Source of the DNA: an uncultured Zoogloea sp.
GTDB lineage: Bacteria > Pseudomonadota > Gammaproteobacteria > Burkholderiales > Rhodocyclaceae
Length of the DNA stretch: 13,286 nucleotides
NCBI GenBank assembly: GCA_937967645.1
Contig: CALBTT010000187.1
Coordinates: forward strand, 1 to 13,286
Reading direction: 5' to 3'
Shown one piece after another: positions 1 to 9,200 of this stretch (position 1 is the stretch's first letter; each line of letters starts with the position of its first letter). Under the pieces are notes generated by a model, which worked only from the letters and a program-made list of their open reading frames with translations, was not told the DNA's origin and searched no databases. The position numbers and the translations under genes were made by a program.

Positions 1-50
1 TACGATATGGTGATTCGTGACTGGAGTTCAGACGTGTGCTCTTCCGATCT
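1..50 (+). other. Illumina i7 adapter with index (artefact)
   Basis: Bases 17-50 are identical to the constant part of the TruSeq index-read adapter (beginning gtgactggagttcag and ending gctcttccgatct). Bases 9-16 (ggtgattc) sit where the 8-base i7 index belongs. Bases 1-8 (tacgatat) match the end of the P7 segment (tacgagat) with one mismatch. Genomic sequence starts at 51. The open frame at 17-253 that begins with the peptide MTGVQTCALPI is the well-known translation of this adapter and should not be annotated as a protein. Confidence 0.97.
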
Positions 51-321
51 ACCTGCAGATCCGGGTAGTTGAGGCGGATGGTCTGGGCCACGTAGTCGGC
101 GCAGGCGGGCACGGCCGCCTCGTCCCAGGTGAAGAAGGGCGACAGGCCCGCCAGGCAGCGGGCCATGACGATGCGGCAGCGGCTGCGCACCGCGCCCGGC
201 CGCAGCAGGGCCTCGGCGGGATGGCCGATGGAGACGGGGGTGTGCCAGCCTGACGATGACGAAAAACTACCTTCGCCCTGACGGGCTGCGGTGCGAGCGC
301 CTTCGGGCGGCCGGGCGGCGC

Positions 322-325
<4 letters not shown>
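51..325 (-). CDS. urc4: URC4/DUF1688 family protein, N-terminal fragment
   Basis: This is a partial reading frame of about 91 codons on the minus strand, with ATG at 325-323, running into the adapter junction without a stop. After a low-complexity lead (about 28 residues, serine-rich SFSSSS) comes a segment with ALLRPGAVRSRCR, then a hydrophobic stretch ending in FFTWDE, then ADYVAQTIRLNYPDLQV. I recognise this as the start of DUF1688 (URC4) proteins, which normally continue for about 400 residues. Yeast Urc4 is needed for uracil catabolism by the URC route; its exact reaction is not settled. The ATG overlaps the stop of the upstream GTP-cyclohydrolase-like gene as ATGA, so the two are almost certainly one operon and translationally coupled. 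The truncation is due to the adapter junction, not to mutation. The family call rests on a short segment matched from memory. Confidence 0.78.
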
Positions 326-1566
<1,241 letters not shown>

Positions 1567-1583
1567 GATTCGCTCCTGAAAAC

Positions 1584-1599
1584 CTGACCATATGGTCAA
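1584..1599. promoter_or_regulatory. RutR-like operator upstream of urc1
   Basis: The plus-strand sequence is ctgaccatatggtcaa. The core tgaccatatggtca (1585-1598) is a perfect 14 bp palindrome. The published E. coli RutR box is TTGACCAnnTGGTCAA; this site matches 13 of its 14 specified positions, missing only the first base. RutR is a TetR-family repressor that responds to uracil and thymine. The box lies 18 bp upstream of the urc1 ATG and just upstream of its AGGAG, where a bound repressor would block transcription. No rutR gene is in the window, so the regulator would act in trans. Confidence 0.72.
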
Positions 1600-1608
1600 T
1601 TTTTTCTT

Positions 1609-1624
1609 AGCGAGTTCCATGCCA
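1609..1624 (-). promoter_or_regulatory. Candidate sigma-54 (-24/-12) promoter for urc1-urc4
   Basis: Read on the minus strand the site is tggcatggaactcgct. Against the sigma-54 consensus TGGCACGN4TTGCW it matches 10 of 12 specified positions, with the invariant GG and GC at the correct spacing. The predicted start would fall near 1598, placing the RutR-like box over the first transcribed bases and leaving a leader of about 32 bases. Nitrogen control would suit a pathway that releases nitrogen from uracil. No canonical NtrC site was recognised upstream, and two mismatches mean chance is possible. Confidence 0.42.
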
Positions 1625-1793
1625 TCCAGGAAAAGGCCGCCAGGCCGCGCCGCCACGGGCCCGGCCCCTTCCGCAGGGCGGCGGTGGCGCACCGGGAGGG
1701 CGCATGGGCCTCCTGCGGCGAGCCGCGATGGTGCGTTGCACCACCCCGACGGGCTATCATCTCGCCGCCATCGACCCCACCTCTTCCCCCCTC

Positions 1794-2450
1794 ATGAACG
1801 CCGAACTGAACACCTGGCAAGCGCGTCTTGCCGCCCTGGCCAGCGCCGCCGCCGACGGTGATGGCGCCCACGACCTGCAGCACCTGCAGCGGGTCTGGCG
1901 CGTCGCCCGGCAACTCCTCGACGAACACCCGGAGGCCGACGCCCTGGTCGTGCTGGCGGCCTGCTACCTGCATGACCTGGTCAATCTGCCCAAGAACCAC
2001 CCCCAACGTGCCGAGGCCTCGCGCCTGGCCGCCCTCAAGGCCCGCGAAGTCCTGCAGGGCGAGGGCTTTCCGGCGGCGCGGCTGGACGCAGTGGCCCACG
2101 CCATCGAAGCCCACAGCTTCTCGGCAGGCATCGCGCCAACCACCCTGGAGGCGATGATCGTGCAGGACGCCGACCGCATGGACGCCCTCGGCGCGGTGGG
2201 GCTGGCACGGATGTTCTATACCGCCGGCCGCATGGGCTGGTCCCTGGCCCATCCCGACGATCCCCTGGCCCTGCACCGGGAGCGGGACGACCAAGCCTGG
2301 TCGCTGGACCACATCGAGGTCAAGCTGGCGACCCTGCCGGCCAGCATGAACACGCCGGCAGCCCGCCGCCTGGGCGAGGCGCGCCTGGCCTGGCTAAGGG
2401 AATTCCGGGAGGTGTTCGTGGCGGAGTGGAGCGCGACGCCCCAGGTCTGA
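1794..2450 (+). CDS. yedJ: HD-domain phosphohydrolase, YedJ-like
   Basis: This is a 218-residue soluble protein of the HD superfamily, metal-dependent phosphohydrolases. The metal-binding set is visible: H30 in HDLQHLQRV (26-34), the HD pair H60-D61 in ACYLHD, and D125 in IVQDADRMDALGAVGLAR (122-139). EAHSFSAGIAP (105-115) and KNHPQRAEASRLAA (67-80) are close to E. coli YedJ, whose length and N-terminus (a WQAQ-like segment) also fit. Some relatives, such as Bacillus YpgQ, hydrolyse nucleoside triphosphates; the substrate here is unknown. I chose the ATG at 1794 by homology even though it has no clear ribosome binding site. The in-frame ATG at 1704 follows gggagg and would add 30 residues not expected in the family. 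It is transcribed away from urc1 and ends 5 bp from the end of the convergent diguanylate cyclase gene. Confidence 0.87.
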   Translation: MNAELNTWQARLAALASAAADGDGAHDLQHLQRVWRVARQLLDEHPEADALVVLAACYLHDLVNLPKNHPQRAEASRLAALKAREVLQGEGFPAARLDAVAHAIEAHSFSAGIAPTTLEAMIVQDADRMDALGAVGLARMFYTAGRMGWSLAHPDDPLALHRERDDQAWSLDHIEVKLATLPASMNTPAARRLGEARLAWLREFREVFVAEWSATPQV

Positions 2451-2455
2451 AAGGC

Positions 2456-4048
2456 TCAGCCGGGCATGTCGAAGGAGGCCTCGAGATCGGCGTGATAGAC
2501 CGTGTAGCGGCTGCGCCCGGTGCGCTTGGAGTAATACATGGCCACGTCGGCCTTGTGGGCCAGGTCGTCCCACTCCACACCGTCGGCCGGCATGCGTGCC
2601 ACCCCCACGCTGGCCGACCCGGGCACCGGGCCGCCGGGCAGATCGAACACCGGCCCGAAGATGTCCAGGATGCGCTGGCAGATGGCGCTCACACGGACGA
2701 CCTCGTCATCGCCGGCGGGGCCCAGGTCCACCAGCAGCACGAACTCGTCGCCCCCCAGCCGGACCACCGTGCTCTCATCGCCGCCCGCCATGCGCAGACG
2801 GCGCGCCACCTCACGCAGCAGCACATCACCGGCCTGGTGGCCGAGACCGTCATTCACCGCCTTGAAACGGTCCAGATCGACGAAGATCAGCGCCAGACTG
2901 TGTCCGCGGGCCACCGCCGCATCGCGCGACTCGACGAACTGATCGTCGATGTAGTGCCGGTTGTGCAGCCCGGTCAGCTTGTCGCGCACGGTCATCTGCC
3001 GCTGATCGATGTAGGCCACGGCCAGCTCGGTGTGCGCCCGCAGACCGCCGGCGATGGCACGGGTCAGCGCGGCGCCCGCGAGCACCGCGGCGAACAGCGC
3101 CGACAGGGCCAGCAGGGCGGCCCGATCGGGTTCGTGATGGAAGAGGGCCCTGGACAGGCTGGCTTCGGCATAGACGGACGAGGACTGCAGTCGCTCGAAG
3201 GCCGACACCCACTCGCCGTCATCCACGATGCCCCGCTCCTGCCCCTGGGCCAGCAGCGGCGTCAGCGCATCGGCCAGCGGCGCCATCGGCGCGAGCTCGT
3301 CGGAGGCCGGATAGGCGATCAGCACCCGGTCTGCCGAGCGCAGCTGGACCCGCGCGCCCTCCAGCCCGAGCGACGCATAGTAGGGGCGGAAGATGTCCTG
3401 CACGGCCAGATTGATCACCACCAGCCCGCCGAAGGACCCATCCGCCCGGCGGAAGGCCCGGGCCACGTGGATGCCAGCCTTGCCCGACGCAAGCCCCGAC
3501 TCCGCGGGGCTGACGAAACTGTCCTGACCGGCCTTGAGCGCCTTGTAGTAGCCCCGCTCGCTCAGGTCGGTGAAGTTCTTGCCCACCACCCCGAAGCGCC
3601 GGATGCCGTCCTCCCCCACCACCGTGAAGGAGGCGATACCTGGCAGGCGCGCCCGGTGCTCCGCCAGCAGGGCCTCGAAAGCGGCACGACGGGCGTCCGG
3701 CACCTGGCCGTTGAACAGGCTGTCGTCCATGTGCACGAGCAGACTCTTGATGATCTGGTCGGCCATCTCGAGCTCGAAACGGTCGTGGGACGCGACCATC
3801 TTGGCATACACCTGGGCCTGGCTGCGCACCCGGGCATCGGCCTCGCGGTAGCCCGACAAGACATCATTGATGATCCACGCCCCCAGCACTCCCAGCGCCA
3901 CCCACAGGCCGATCAGCGCCCCCCAGGCACGTCGCCGGCGCTGCGCGTCCTGGCTCCCCTCACGGGAGGCCGGATCGAGACGCGGCTCCTCGCGGGGACG
4001 TGTCCGCTGCTCGGTGACAGGGAAAGTAACGGTCTTGTCGGATGCCAT
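2456..4048 (-). CDS. Membrane diguanylate cyclase with periplasmic CACHE-like sensor
   Basis: This is a 530-residue inner-membrane protein. It has a charged cytoplasmic N-terminus (1-40), a first membrane segment at about 43-63, a periplasmic sensor (about 66-305) with CACHE-type features (FTDLSERGYYKAL, 159-171; GGLVVINLAV, 207-216), a second membrane segment at about 308-330, then a GGDEF domain (about 350-515). The catalytic parts look intact: DKLTGLHNRHY (356-366), FVDLDRFKAVND (389-400) and GGDEF (432-436), predicting synthesis of cyclic di-GMP from two GTP. The RxxD inhibitory site expected just before GGDEF is replaced by GDES, so product inhibition through that site is unlikely. There is no EAL domain. 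The ATG at 4048 has a modest AGGG upstream. The ligand is unknown; such sensors usually bind small organic molecules. It is divergent from the nitronate monooxygenase gene. Confidence 0.93.
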   Translation of the reverse strand: MASDKTVTFPVTEQRTRPREEPRLDPASREGSQDAQRRRRAWGALIGLWVALGVLGAWIINDVLSGYREADARVRSQAQVYAKMVASHDRFELEMADQIIKSLLVHMDDSLFNGQVPDARRAAFEALLAEHRARLPGIASFTVVGEDGIRRFGVVGKNFTDLSERGYYKALKAGQDSFVSPAESGLASGKAGIHVARAFRRADGSFGGLVVINLAVQDIFRPYYASLGLEGARVQLRSADRVLIAYPASDELAPMAPLADALTPLLAQGQERGIVDDGEWVSAFERLQSSSVYAEASLSRALFHHEPDRAALLALSALFAAVLAGAALTRAIAGGLRAHTELAVAYIDQRQMTVRDKLTGLHNRHYIDDQFVESRDAAVARGHSLALIFVDLDRFKAVNDGLGHQAGDVLLREVARRLRMAGGDESTVVRLGGDEFVLLVDLGPAGDDEVVRVSAICQRILDIFGPVFDLPGGPVPGSASVGVARMPADGVEWDDLAHKADVAMYYSKRTGRSRYTVYHADLEASFDMPG

Positions 4049-4083
4049 GAGCCCTAGGCCGGAGTCGGGCCCATCGGCCCACG

Positions 4084-4113
4084 TTGTCAGTACACGTTAA
4101 CACCCGGCATTAT
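4084..4113 (+). promoter_or_regulatory. Possible sigma-70 promoter for nitronate monooxygenase
   Basis: TTGTCA (4084-4089) and CATTAT (4108-4113), 18 bases apart, match the -35 and -10 consensus at 5/6 and 4/6 positions. The start would be near 4120, about 50 bases before the gene. The surrounding block (about 4085-4135) is AT-rich compared with its neighbours. This is a prediction from consensus only. Confidence 0.33.
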
Positions 4114-4117
4114 CCAA
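4089..4117 (-). promoter_or_regulatory. Possible sigma-70 promoter for the diguanylate cyclase
   Basis: On the minus strand, TTGGAT (4117-4112) and TGTACT (4094-4089) are separated by 17 bases, each matching consensus at 4/6 positions. Transcription would begin near 4082, about 34 bases before the cyclase ATG. It overlaps the candidate promoter on the other strand, so the two genes may compete for polymerase. Support is weak. Confidence 0.27.
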
Positions 4118-4169
4118 CACCTTTTCATATTTCACGCGGACCCACCTGCGTACGCTCGACGGGTGCGGG

Positions 4170-5222
4170 ATGCCACGCGACGCCATGACCCTTTCCGACC
4201 TCCTCTCGATCGATCTGCCCCTCATCCAGGCGCCGATGGCCGGCGTGCAGGGCAGTGCCCTGGCCCTGGCGGTATGCCGGGCCGGCGGACTCGGCTCCCT
4301 GCCCTGCGCCATGCTTACCCCCGCCCAGCTGGAGCAGGAGCTCCAGGCCCTCCGCGCGGGTACGGACCGCCCCTTCAACCTCAACTTCTTCTGCCACCAG
4401 CCTCCCCGAGTTGACGACGGCGTGGAGGCCACCTGGCGTGACGCCCTGGCGCCCTACTACGCGGAATTCGGCATCGACCCCGCCGGCATCCCCGCCGGAC
4501 CGGGGCGGGCGCCATTCAGCGCGGAGATCGCCGACCTGGTCGAGCCCTTCCGCCCGCCGGTGGTGAGCTTCCACTTCGGCCTGCCCGAGCCGGCGCTACT
4601 GGCCCGCGTGAAGGGGTGGGGCGCCCGGGTCCTGTCGTCCGCGACCACGGTCGAGGAGGCCCTGTGGCTGGAGGCCCACGGCGCCGACGCGATCATCGCC
4701 CAGGGCCTGGAGGCCGGCGGGCACCGGGGCATGTTCCTGAGCGATGACCTGAGCACCCAGGTCGGCACCTTCGCCCTGCTGCCACGGATCGTCCAGGCCA
4801 CCCGCCTGCCGGTCATCGCCGCCGGCGGCATTGCCGACCGCCACGGCGTGAAGGCCGCGCTGGCTCTCGGGGCGGTCGGCGTACAGGTGGGCAGCGCCTA
4901 CCTGCTGTGCCCGGAAGCCACCACCAGCCCGCTCCACCGGGCCGCTCTGCAGAGCCCGGCGGCGGGCCACACGGCCCTGACCAACCTGTTCACCGGCCGC
5001 CCCGCCCGGGGCATCGTCAACCGCTTCATGCGCGAACGGGGTCCGATCAGCCCCGTCGCACCGCCCTTCCCCCTGGCCACCTCGGCGGTGGCCCCCCTGC
5101 GCAGCGCGGCCGAGCAGGCCGGCCGCAGCGACTTCAGCCCCCTGTGGTGCGGGCAGAACGCGCTGGGCTGCAGGGAGATCGGTGCGGAAGCACTCACCCG
5201 GGCGCTGATGACCACGGACTGA
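4170..5222 (+). CDS. Class I nitronate monooxygenase (2-nitropropane dioxygenase family)
   Basis: This is a 350-residue FMN-dependent TIM-barrel enzyme predicted to oxidise alkyl nitronates such as propionate 3-nitronate, a toxic metabolite, using oxygen. Motifs of the class I family appear in order: LIQAPMAGVQG (18-28), GGLGSLPCAMLTPAQL (39-54), FNLNFFCHQPP (69-79) and HGADAIIAQGLEAGGHRG (170-187), the last containing the probable catalytic base H185. FMN-phosphate-binding segments follow: PVIAAGGIADR (214-224) and GAVGVQVGSAYLL (234-246). Length is normal for the family. The start at 4170 follows a weak gcggg; MTLSDLL at 4185 is an equally plausible start 5 residues later. It stands alone as a transcription unit, with nothing nearby that makes or uses nitro compounds, so a general detoxification role is the best guess. 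Confidence 0.92.
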   Translation: MPRDAMTLSDLLSIDLPLIQAPMAGVQGSALALAVCRAGGLGSLPCAMLTPAQLEQELQALRAGTDRPFNLNFFCHQPPRVDDGVEATWRDALAPYYAEFGIDPAGIPAGPGRAPFSAEIADLVEPFRPPVVSFHFGLPEPALLARVKGWGARVLSSATTVEEALWLEAHGADAIIAQGLEAGGHRGMFLSDDLSTQVGTFALLPRIVQATRLPVIAAGGIADRHGVKAALALGAVGVQVGSAYLLCPEATTSPLHRAALQSPAAGHTALTNLFTGRPARGIVNRFMRERGPISPVAPPFPLATSAVAPLRSAAEQAGRSDFSPLWCGQNALGCREIGAEALTRALMTTD

Positions 5223-5230
5223 ACCGGGCC

Positions 5231-5248
5231 AGCAGCCCCCGGGCTGCT
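5231..5248 (+). terminator. Stem-loop after the nitronate monooxygenase gene
   Basis: AGCAGCCC and GGGCTGCT are separated by two bases, giving a perfect inverted repeat 8 bases after the stop codon. In practice this would be about 7 pairs with a 4-base loop. No T-run follows, so it is not a classical intrinsic terminator; it could pause polymerase or protect the 3' end. Confidence 0.25.
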
Positions 5249-5366
5249 CCACAAAGGAAATATCTCACACCCGCGCAGTGCCCCCTCCACTACCCCTTCG
5301 GCACGCCCGGGTGGCACCATCGGCAGCATCAAGGATCTCTTCGAGGCGTCACACGCCCGCCCCCCG

Positions 5367-6146
5367 ATGAAGCTCGAACAACCCAGCTTCGCCGTCCTGA
5401 TCGATGCAGATGGCGGCACGCTCAAGTCCATCGCTCCCATCCTCACCGACATCAGCCGGCGCGGCAGGATCCTCGTCCGGCGGATCTACGGCGACTTCAC
5501 CTCACCCCAGCTGGCCGGCTGGCGCGACCTGCTCGCCGAGCATGCCATCCAGCCGATCCAGCAGTACGCCAGCAGCACCGGCCGCAGCACCAGCGACAGC
5601 GCCCTGATCATCGATGCGATGGATCTGCTCCACACCCGACGCTTCAATGGATTCTGCCTGGTCAGCGGCAACAGCGATTTCACCCGCCTGGCCACCCGCC
5701 TGCGCGAGGACGGCCTGATGGTATTCGGCTTCGGCCGCAAGCAAGTGCCCGGCACCTTCATCAGCGCCTGCGACCGCTTCGTTCATGTCGAGGACCTGAT
5801 CGCCTCTCCGCTGGATGTCGCCGCCGCCAACAGCCCGCTGCATGACGCCCACCCCCTGCCCCTCGGTACCGGCCAGCGCGCCGCCGAGCCGGTCAGCCCC
5901 TACACCGCCGCGACCAGCACCGCGCACGCGCCCATGACCCGCGGCGAGGCACTGCGCCGCTCCGTGCAGCTGGCCACGATGCCCAGCGGCTGGGCCCCCA
6001 TCACCGCCATCGGCCAGCAGCTCAAGGCCCTCGGCTGGACCATCAAGGATTCAGGCCACGCCACGCTGACCGACGCGCTGAAGGCCGAAAGCGGCCTGGA
6101 AATGCAGGTCAACGGCTCCGCCCGCTATTTCCGGGCTAAGGACTGA
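5367..6146 (+). CDS. NYN-domain (PIN-like) protein with C-terminal OST-HTH/LOTUS domain
   Basis: This is a 259-residue soluble protein. The N-terminal NYN domain (about 7-145, LabA/DUF88 group) belongs to the PIN-like nuclease fold. It shows VLIDADGG (10-17), RRIYGDF (38-44), IQPIQQYAS (61-69), STSDSALIIDAMDLL (74-88), CLVSGNSDFTRLATRLRE (97-114) and FGFGRKQVPGTFISAC (120-135). A proline/alanine-rich linker (about 150-190) leads to a C-terminal domain (about 191-256) with GWAPITAIGQQLKALGW, typical of the OST-HTH/LOTUS fold that binds RNA. An RNA-binding or RNA-cleaving role is expected from the architecture but unproven. Usual family motifs are IDADN and VSSDSDF; here they are IDADGG and VSGNSDF, so an expected asparagine and one aspartate are missing. 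No ribosome binding site is evident before the ATG. Confidence 0.88.
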   Translation: MKLEQPSFAVLIDADGGTLKSIAPILTDISRRGRILVRRIYGDFTSPQLAGWRDLLAEHAIQPIQQYASSTGRSTSDSALIIDAMDLLHTRRFNGFCLVSGNSDFTRLATRLREDGLMVFGFGRKQVPGTFISACDRFVHVEDLIASPLDVAAANSPLHDAHPLPLGTGQRAAEPVSPYTAATSTAHAPMTRGEALRRSVQLATMPSGWAPITAIGQQLKALGWTIKDSGHATLTDALKAESGLEMQVNGSARYFRAKD

Positions 6147-6243
6147 GCATCGCGCAGGCACACCGTGGTCGAGCCGGGCCCGAGCTCCTGCCCTCGCATC
6201 CGGTCACGCACCGAAGCGGATCCGGCCGCCTCCGACAGGCGTT

Positions 6244-9200
6244 TCAGGGGGGCTGGACCCGGTTCGCGCGGATCTCCTCGATCACCGCGTCCAGGGCGAA
6301 CTCCAGGCGATCGACCTGCTCATCGAGCGCGTTGCCGGCGTCGATGTCGCGCTCGAGTTCTTCCGCCAGGCGGGCCAAGGTCATGGCACCGATGGTCGCA
6401 GCCTCTGACTTCAGGGTGTGTGCGATGCGACTGGCGGTCTGCGTGTCAGACTGGGCACGGGCCTTGCGAAGGCAGGCGGGCAAGTCGGCGTTGGCATCGA
6501 TGAAGACATCCAGCAACTTGCCATACAGCTCGGTACGCTGCGACACGTTCCGCAGGCCGACTACCCGGTCCAGCACGACCACCCCCGCAGGATCGGGCGC
6601 AAGACCGGCCGGGGCGGGCTCAGACCAGGCCGGACGATCGGCCACGCTCCCCGCGGACGGGTCGATCCAGCGAGCCAGGGTCTCGCACAGCTCGCGCAGC
6701 TCGAAGGGCTTGCTGACGAAGCCGTTCATCCCGGCAGCCAGACAGCGATCCCGGTTCTGAACCATCGCATGGGCCGTCATCGCGATGATCGGGAGGCTCT
6801 GCCAGCAAGCCTCGGCGCGAATCCGGGCGGTCGCCTCATAGCCATCCATCTCCGGCATCTGGATGTCCATCAAGACCGCGTCGAAGTGCCCCTCCCGAAG
6901 GGCGCGGAGCGCATCGTGGCCATTGCTGGCGATCGTCACCCGCACACCGGCGACACTGGTCAACAGCCCTTCCGCCACCAGCTGGTTGACTTCGTTGTCC
7001 TCGACCAACAGAACATGCGCCCCGCGCAACCGGGCGCAGAGCGCCGCCAGGCCGTCATCGTGCACCGCCAAGCTGCCCGTCGTCTTGTCCAGCCCCCCCT
7101 CGCTGGACAGGGAGACCAGCAGGCTCTGCAGGGCGGCGGGCATCACGGGCTTGGCCAAGGCGTCGATCAGCAGACGCTCCCGGACCGCCGTCTCGATGGA
7201 CTCCTGGCCGACGGGCCCGACCAGCACCAGCGCGGGCGCGGCATCGGTGCTGCACGTGATCTGCCGGGCAGCCTCCGCGCCGTCCCCATCGGGCAGGCGC
7301 CAGTTCAGCAGGACCAGGCCGTAGGGCCGGCCGTCCGCTTCGGCGCGGGTCGCCGCGTCCACTGCCTCCGCGATCGAAGCGGCTGCATCACGGGGCTGTG
7401 CCAGGCGGGCCAGCAGGTGGACCAGCGCCTGACGGCCATGGGCGCTGCCATCCACCACCAGCACCCGCCTGGGTGGTAGGGCGGGCAAGATCATGTCGCC
7501 ATCCTGTCCGCGCCCGAAGCGGGCCGTGAAGTGGAAGTCGCTACCGCGGCCAAGCTCGCTCGTCACGCCGATCTCGCCGCCCATCATGTCCACCAGCTGG
7601 CGGCTGATCGCCAACCCCAGGCCGGTGCCGCCGTACTTGCGGGCGTGGGAGGAGTCGACTTGGGAGAAGGGCTGGAACAGGCGCAGGAGCTGATCCTCGC
7701 TCATGCCGATACCGGAATCACGGACCGAGAAATGCAGAACAATGTCATCGCCATCCGCATCGGCGGCGGGGGACGGCAGCTGCGTGACAACGAGGACAAT
7801 CTCGCCTTCGCGGGTGAACTTGACCGCGTTGCCACACAGATTGACCAGGATCTGATGCAAGCGGAGTGGATCGCCGATCAGGCTCTGCGGCAGGTCCGGC
7901 GCCAGGTCGATGACCATCTCCAGGCCCTTTTCCTGGGCTCGCAGGCCGATGATCGAGGCCATCTTGTCGAGCACATCATTGAGCCGGAACTCGCGCCGCT
8001 CCATGTCGAGCTTGCCGGCCTCGATCTTGGAAAAATCGAGGATGTCGTTGATCAGCCCCAGCAGGGACTCCGCCGCCATGCGCGTCTTGCGCAGGTAGTC
8101 GGCCTGCTTGGCGTCCAGATCCGTGCGCAGGGCCAGATCGGTCATGCCGAGAATCGCATTCATCGGGGTGCGGATCTCATGGCTCATGTTGGCCAGGAAC
8201 TCGCTTTTCGCGCGGGTCGCCGCCTCGGCCACATCCCGGGCCTGGGCCAGCGCATCGTTGGCCCGGGCAAGCTCGGCGGTGCGCACCTGGACTTGATTCT
8301 CCAGCGCCCCCTGCTGACGCAGGGCCTCCTCCTCGTTGTACAGCGCCTCGAGCTCCTGGGCGGCGCGCATGGCGACGATCTGCATCAGCGCGTTGGCCCA
8401 GGCCGGATATTGCTGGGGACGCCGGCTGGCCACCGCCAGGAAGCCGATGACCATGCCCTGGGAGTCCCACAATGAAGCACCGGCATAGCTCTCGCACTCC
8501 CCCTTCTGGAGAAAGAAGCTGTCCGGGAAGCGGCTCCGCACGGAATGCTCGAAGAGTGCGATGTTCCGGCTCTGTGCCATGTACTCGCAGGCGCTCCCCC
8601 GCACATCGAAGATGAAGTTGGGGGCCAGCTTGCCATTCGCCTGGAAGCCCAGGGTCTCGGCCTGACCATCGCCGATCAGGCGGGCCAGGATTGCATAGTC
8701 GGCCTTGAGCTGCACGCACAGGAAGGCCAGCAGGTCCGCCACAAAGTCGGCACGGTGCTCGGCGCCCGCACCGTGGCTGGCCACGAAATACAGGGCCGAC
8801 TCGATGGCCTTGCGTTCCGTCACATCCGTGCAGGTGGCCCGCAGCAGGCGCTTGTTGCGGTAAGGCAGCCGGGTGAGGCGCACTTCGCAGCAGACCTCCT
8901 GACCGTCATTGGCCCGGACGATGACCCGCTCGAAGACCGGCTCTTCGCCGGCCAGGGCCCGGTTGTCATGCTCGGTCATGGACTCGCGGATATCCCGGCC
9001 ATCCGGTTGTTCAGCCCGGTAGAAGCGTTCCGGCCCACCCTCTAGGAAGGTGTCCAGGCTGCAGCCGAACAGGGAGGCCGCCCTGGCATTGGCGGTGACC
9101 ACCCGCCGGAGGTCCACGTCGTACACGAAGATGGCCTCGGGAGCGGCTTCGATCAGAATCCGGAAGCGCTCTTCGCTCTCGCTGGCGGCCAGTTCCGCCA

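Noticed and set aside
17..253. Plus-strand open frame beginning MTGVQTCALPI
   Set aside because: It starts inside the sequencing adapter and then runs antisense to the URC4 fragment.
1567..1692. N-terminal extension of urc1 from an upstream ATG
   Set aside because: It would translate through the RutR-like palindrome and promoter-like bases; ATG at 1566 has a good AGGAG.
1729..1743. NtrC-binding site for the urc promoter
   Set aside because: The half-sites are in the reverse order to the usual NtrC arrangement (GCAC...GTGC), so I list it only as an inverted repeat.
2426..4057. Long plus-strand open frame of 543 codons
   Set aside because: It is antisense to the GGDEF gene, has no domain signature and spans the coding end of the HD gene.
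6227..6241. Small stem-loop CGCCT/AGGCG between the NYN gene and the large kinase gene
   Set aside because: There are only five pairs with a short T stretch that runs into the kinase stop codon; too weak to call a terminator.
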